From NCBI GenBank assembly GCA_027346125.1, contig DAIEST010000087.1:1-5985 (forward strand): a stretch of DNA of 5,985 nt, given 5' to 3'. The translations under genes and the position numbers were made by a program. Origin of the DNA: Leptospirillum sp. GTDB taxonomy: Bacteria > Nitrospirota > Leptospirillia > Leptospirillales > Leptospirillaceae. Below the pieces are notes generated by a model. That model searched no databases. It saw nothing but the letters and a program-made list of their open reading frames with translations, and was not told the origin of the DNA. This document shows, piece by piece, positions 5,891 to 5,985 of this stretch (positions are counted from its first letter, which is position 1; each line of letters begins with the position of its first letter).

Positions 5891-5936
5891 ACGCCAGCCG
5901 GCAATCCTTCGGAAGGGATTGGAGCCGATTTGGCGT
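5891..5936. repeat. Composite imperfect hairpin upstream of the exported-protein gene
   Basis: Nested inverted arms: ACGCCA (5891-5896) with TGGCGT (5931-5936), CGGC (5899-5902) with GCCG (5924-5927), and AATCC (5903-5907) with GGATT (5916-5920), the last capped by a few further pairs and a CGGA loop. Small internal loops (GC against ATT) and a GGA bulge separate the stems. It ends 73 bases before the 5817 start. On the - strand it is followed by TTCGG, a poor U-run. It may be the 3' end of a gene beyond the window or a leader structure of the 5817 gene. Confidence 0.4.
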
Positions 5937-5985
5937 CTTTTGTCAGGTTCCCTTGGCTATTGACCTGCAAAATGAATGTTCTGGC

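Noticed and set aside
5818..5970. N-terminal extension of the exported protein to an upstream ATG
   Set aside because: It would bury the signal peptide 51 residues in and lacks a good ribosome site; the ATG at 5817 has AGGAGG.
5960..5985. TTGACC on the + strand near the right edge as a -35 box
   Set aside because: The expected -10 would fall at or beyond the window edge, so it cannot be assessed.

Overview
This window comes from a GC-rich diderm (Gram-negative type) bacterium. It encodes two OmpA/Pal-type peptidoglycan-binding lipoproteins and a third exported protein with a signal peptide, so an outer membrane is expected. The Pal-like protein has a Cys pair in the loop before its last strand, a form I associate with Nitrospirota and Deltaproteobacteria. 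Overall gene flavour and the Lys/Ala/Pro-rich linkers fit a Leptospirillum-like member of Nitrospirota. That is a weak guess from memory, not a search result. All the genes look chromosomal; I see no mobile element, CRISPR array, tRNA or rRNA.

Left half, + strand (1-3806): a tightly packed cluster of three genes with overlapping ends. The ATP-dependent protease Lon is probably cut at its 5' end by the window edge. Thiamine-monophosphate kinase ThiL follows with an 11-base overlap. A small DUF2062 membrane protein starts at TTG with a 20-base overlap with thiL. The overlaps suggest one transcript with translational coupling, with its promoter upstream of the window.

Right half, - strand (3736-5817): three envelope genes all read leftwards. 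In transcription order they are a small exported protein of unknown function with an (Ala-Ala-Pro)5 linker and a C-terminal beta-rich domain (5817-5353), a Pal-like lipoprotein (5218-4676), and a second OmpA-family lipoprotein with a long Pro/Lys-rich linker and a basic tail (4455-3736). Each has a recognisable Shine-Dalgarno sequence. The gaps hold hairpins, one of which (4624-4650) is a good intrinsic-terminator candidate, so the three may be separate transcription units. The two lipoproteins probably tether the outer membrane to peptidoglycan.

The two blocks converge, and their coding regions overlap tail to tail by 71 bases (3736-3806). This is the most unusual structural point of the window. 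I found no convincing sign of a new defence, mobile or metabolic system. The most useful follow-ups are the antisense overlap, the uncharacterised AAP-linker protein, and the composite hairpins in the - strand intergenic regions.
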